The notes under the pieces: model-generated
What the model was told of the DNA's origin: nothing
The model's database searches: none
The model's input: only the letters and a program-made list of their open reading frames with translations
NCBI GenBank assembly: GCA_026390275.1
Contig: JAPLGF010000169.1
Coordinates: forward strand, 1 to 6,133
DNA length: 6,133 nucleotides
Direction: 5' to 3'
From: Candidatus Atribacteria bacterium
GTDB lineage: Bacteria > Atribacterota > Atribacteria > Atribacterales > Atribacteraceae
Made by a program: the position numbers and the translations under genes
Shown here: piece by piece, positions 5,249-6,133 of the stretch
Layout of the letters: each line of letters begins with the position of its first letter
How positions within the stretch are numbered: the stretch's first letter is position 1

Positions 5249-6133
5249 TTAATTCCACTCTTCGATATGTTGCAGGATCACAGCTAAGATGACGATGGCA
5301 CCGGTGACGATGTCCTGGAGGAAGTAGGGAGTGTCCAGGATGGTGAGGCCGTTGGCGATGACACCGATGAGGAGACTCCCGATGAAGGTCCCCCAGACGT
5401 TGGGGACGCCTCCTTTGAAGGCGGTCATACCCAGGAAGACGGCTGCGTAGGCCTGGAGGAGCATTCCCCCTCCGGCGGTGGGATGGGCAGAACCAAGGCG
5501 GGAGGCCAGGATGATACCGGTGAGGGAGGCGAGGAGGGAGGATAGAGCCAGGGCAAAGGTTTTGTCTCTACCAACGTTCACTCCACTGAATAGGGCAGCC
5601 ACCGGGTTTCCTCCAATGGCGTACAATCTTCTTCCGAATTCGGTCCAGGTGAAGACGAACCAGAAGATGATCACTACCACCAACATCAGGACGGTGGGGA
5701 CCGGGATCAGGCCGAATTTTCCCTGACCAGGCCAGAGGAAGGCATCGGGAATTCCTCCAAAGATGGTGGCTCCACCGGTGTACCAGAAGGTGATCCCCCC
5801 CAGTATGGTTCCCGAGGACAGGGTGGCAATGAAGGAAAAGATGCGGAAACGGGTGATCAGGATTCCGTTTCCCAGACCGAAAAGAAACCCCAGGAACAGG
5901 GGGAGAAATATAGAGAGAAGAACGTTCATTCCGGCTACAGCGAAACCGGCAGCGAGTACCCCTCCGAAACTGGCCATCGCTCCCACGGAGAGATCAAATT
6001 CTCCCACTGACATGGCGATAGTGGCCCCGGTGGAAACGATGACTAAGAGGGAAATCTGGCGGGTGACGTTGATCAGATTCCCTACGGTGGGAAAAATCGA
6101 GGGTCGAAGGATTGAGAAGACAGCCAGGACCAC
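5249..6133 (-). CDS. RbsC-type sugar ABC transporter permease, N-terminus beyond the window
   Basis: The product is an inner-membrane permease of the BPD_transp_2 (RbsC/XylH/AraH) family, with 294 residues visible and the frame still open at the window edge. Family members are about 320-340 residues, so roughly 25-45 are missing. Seen: many hydrophobic segments, the family motif MSVGEFDLSVGA (commonly GGIDLSVGA), YAIGGNPVAALFSGVNV with the cytoplasmic ATPase-contact loop, and the C-terminal GGVPNVWGTFIGSLLIGVIA followed by a last membrane helix. The E-F in place of G-I is a small departure from the common motif. It would work with a periplasmic binding protein and a double ATPase (RbsA type), which are expected upstream, off the window. 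The FGGY kinase follows at a 20-base gap, so the two are co-transcribed and probably serve the same sugar. The GTG at the very edge is unlikely to be the real start. Confidence 0.93.
   Translation of the reverse strand: MVLAVFSILRPSIFPTVGNLINVTRQISLLVIVSTGATIAMSVGEFDLSVGAMASFGGVLAAGFAVAGMNVLLSIFLPLFLGFLFGLGNGILITRFRIFSFIATLSSGTILGGITFWYTGGATIFGGIPDAFLWPGQGKFGLIPVPTVLMLVVVIIFWFVFTWTEFGRRLYAIGGNPVAALFSGVNVGRDKTFALALSSLLASLTGIILASRLGSAHPTAGGGMLLQAYAAVFLGMTAFKGGVPNVWGTFIGSLLIGVIANGLTILDTPYFLQDIVTGAIVILAVILQHIEEWN

Noticed and set aside
5229..5258. Upstream GTG start for the kinase giving 509 residues
   Set aside because: It would overlap the permease gene and lacks a ribosome-binding site; the added residues precede the normal FGGY start.

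Overview
The window holds five protein-coding genes or gene parts on the minus strand, plus one broken gene remnant on the plus strand. The content suggests an anaerobic, sugar-using bacterium: an RbsC-type sugar ABC permease, an FGGY sugar kinase, a GntR/UTRA repressor and a corrinoid/URO-D superfamily protein. A sigma-28-type promoter and a cyclic-di-GMP-I riboswitch suggest a motile organism with c-di-GMP signalling. Lineages such as Atribacterota, Thermotogota or Clostridia would fit, but nothing here fixes the phylum. Base composition looks uneven by eye (AT-richer GntR, cupin and 3435-3728; GC-richer peptidase and permease), which suggests a mosaic accessory region.

Reading along the minus strand from the right edge, a sugar ABC permease (6133-5249, its N-terminus cut by the window edge) is followed after 20 bases by an FGGY carbohydrate kinase (5228-3729). 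They form the end of a transport-and-phosphorylation operon. A gap without a convincing gene follows (3728-3435).

Next is the most interesting unit: a sigma-28-like promoter (3434-3408), a class I c-di-GMP (GEMM) riboswitch (about 3372-3292), an intrinsic terminator (3292-3262) and a lipoprotein with a C39-like cysteine peptidase domain (3201-2536). The layout predicts a cell-envelope protease that is made as part of the motility programme and gated by c-di-GMP.

Downstream are two copies of a roughly 65-bp GC-rich hairpin repeat (2454-2517 and 1794-1860). They bracket a 176-residue stand-alone cupin protein that equals the C-terminal part of ManC/AlgA-type mannose-1-phosphate guanylyltransferase/mannose-6-phosphate isomerase, without the nucleotidyltransferase domain. 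Beyond that, on the plus strand, is a fragment of a MalG/UgpE-type sugar permease with its EAA motif (about 1514-1699). It ends at a cluster of small palindromes and tandem repeats.

The left end carries a GntR/UTRA repressor (1423-686) with a candidate promoter and autoregulatory palindrome, followed by a URO-D/MtaA-like methyltransferase-type gene (634-1, C-terminus outside the window). These two probably form one transcript. The permease remnant beside the repressor suggests that a sugar-transport operon once lay here and was mostly deleted.
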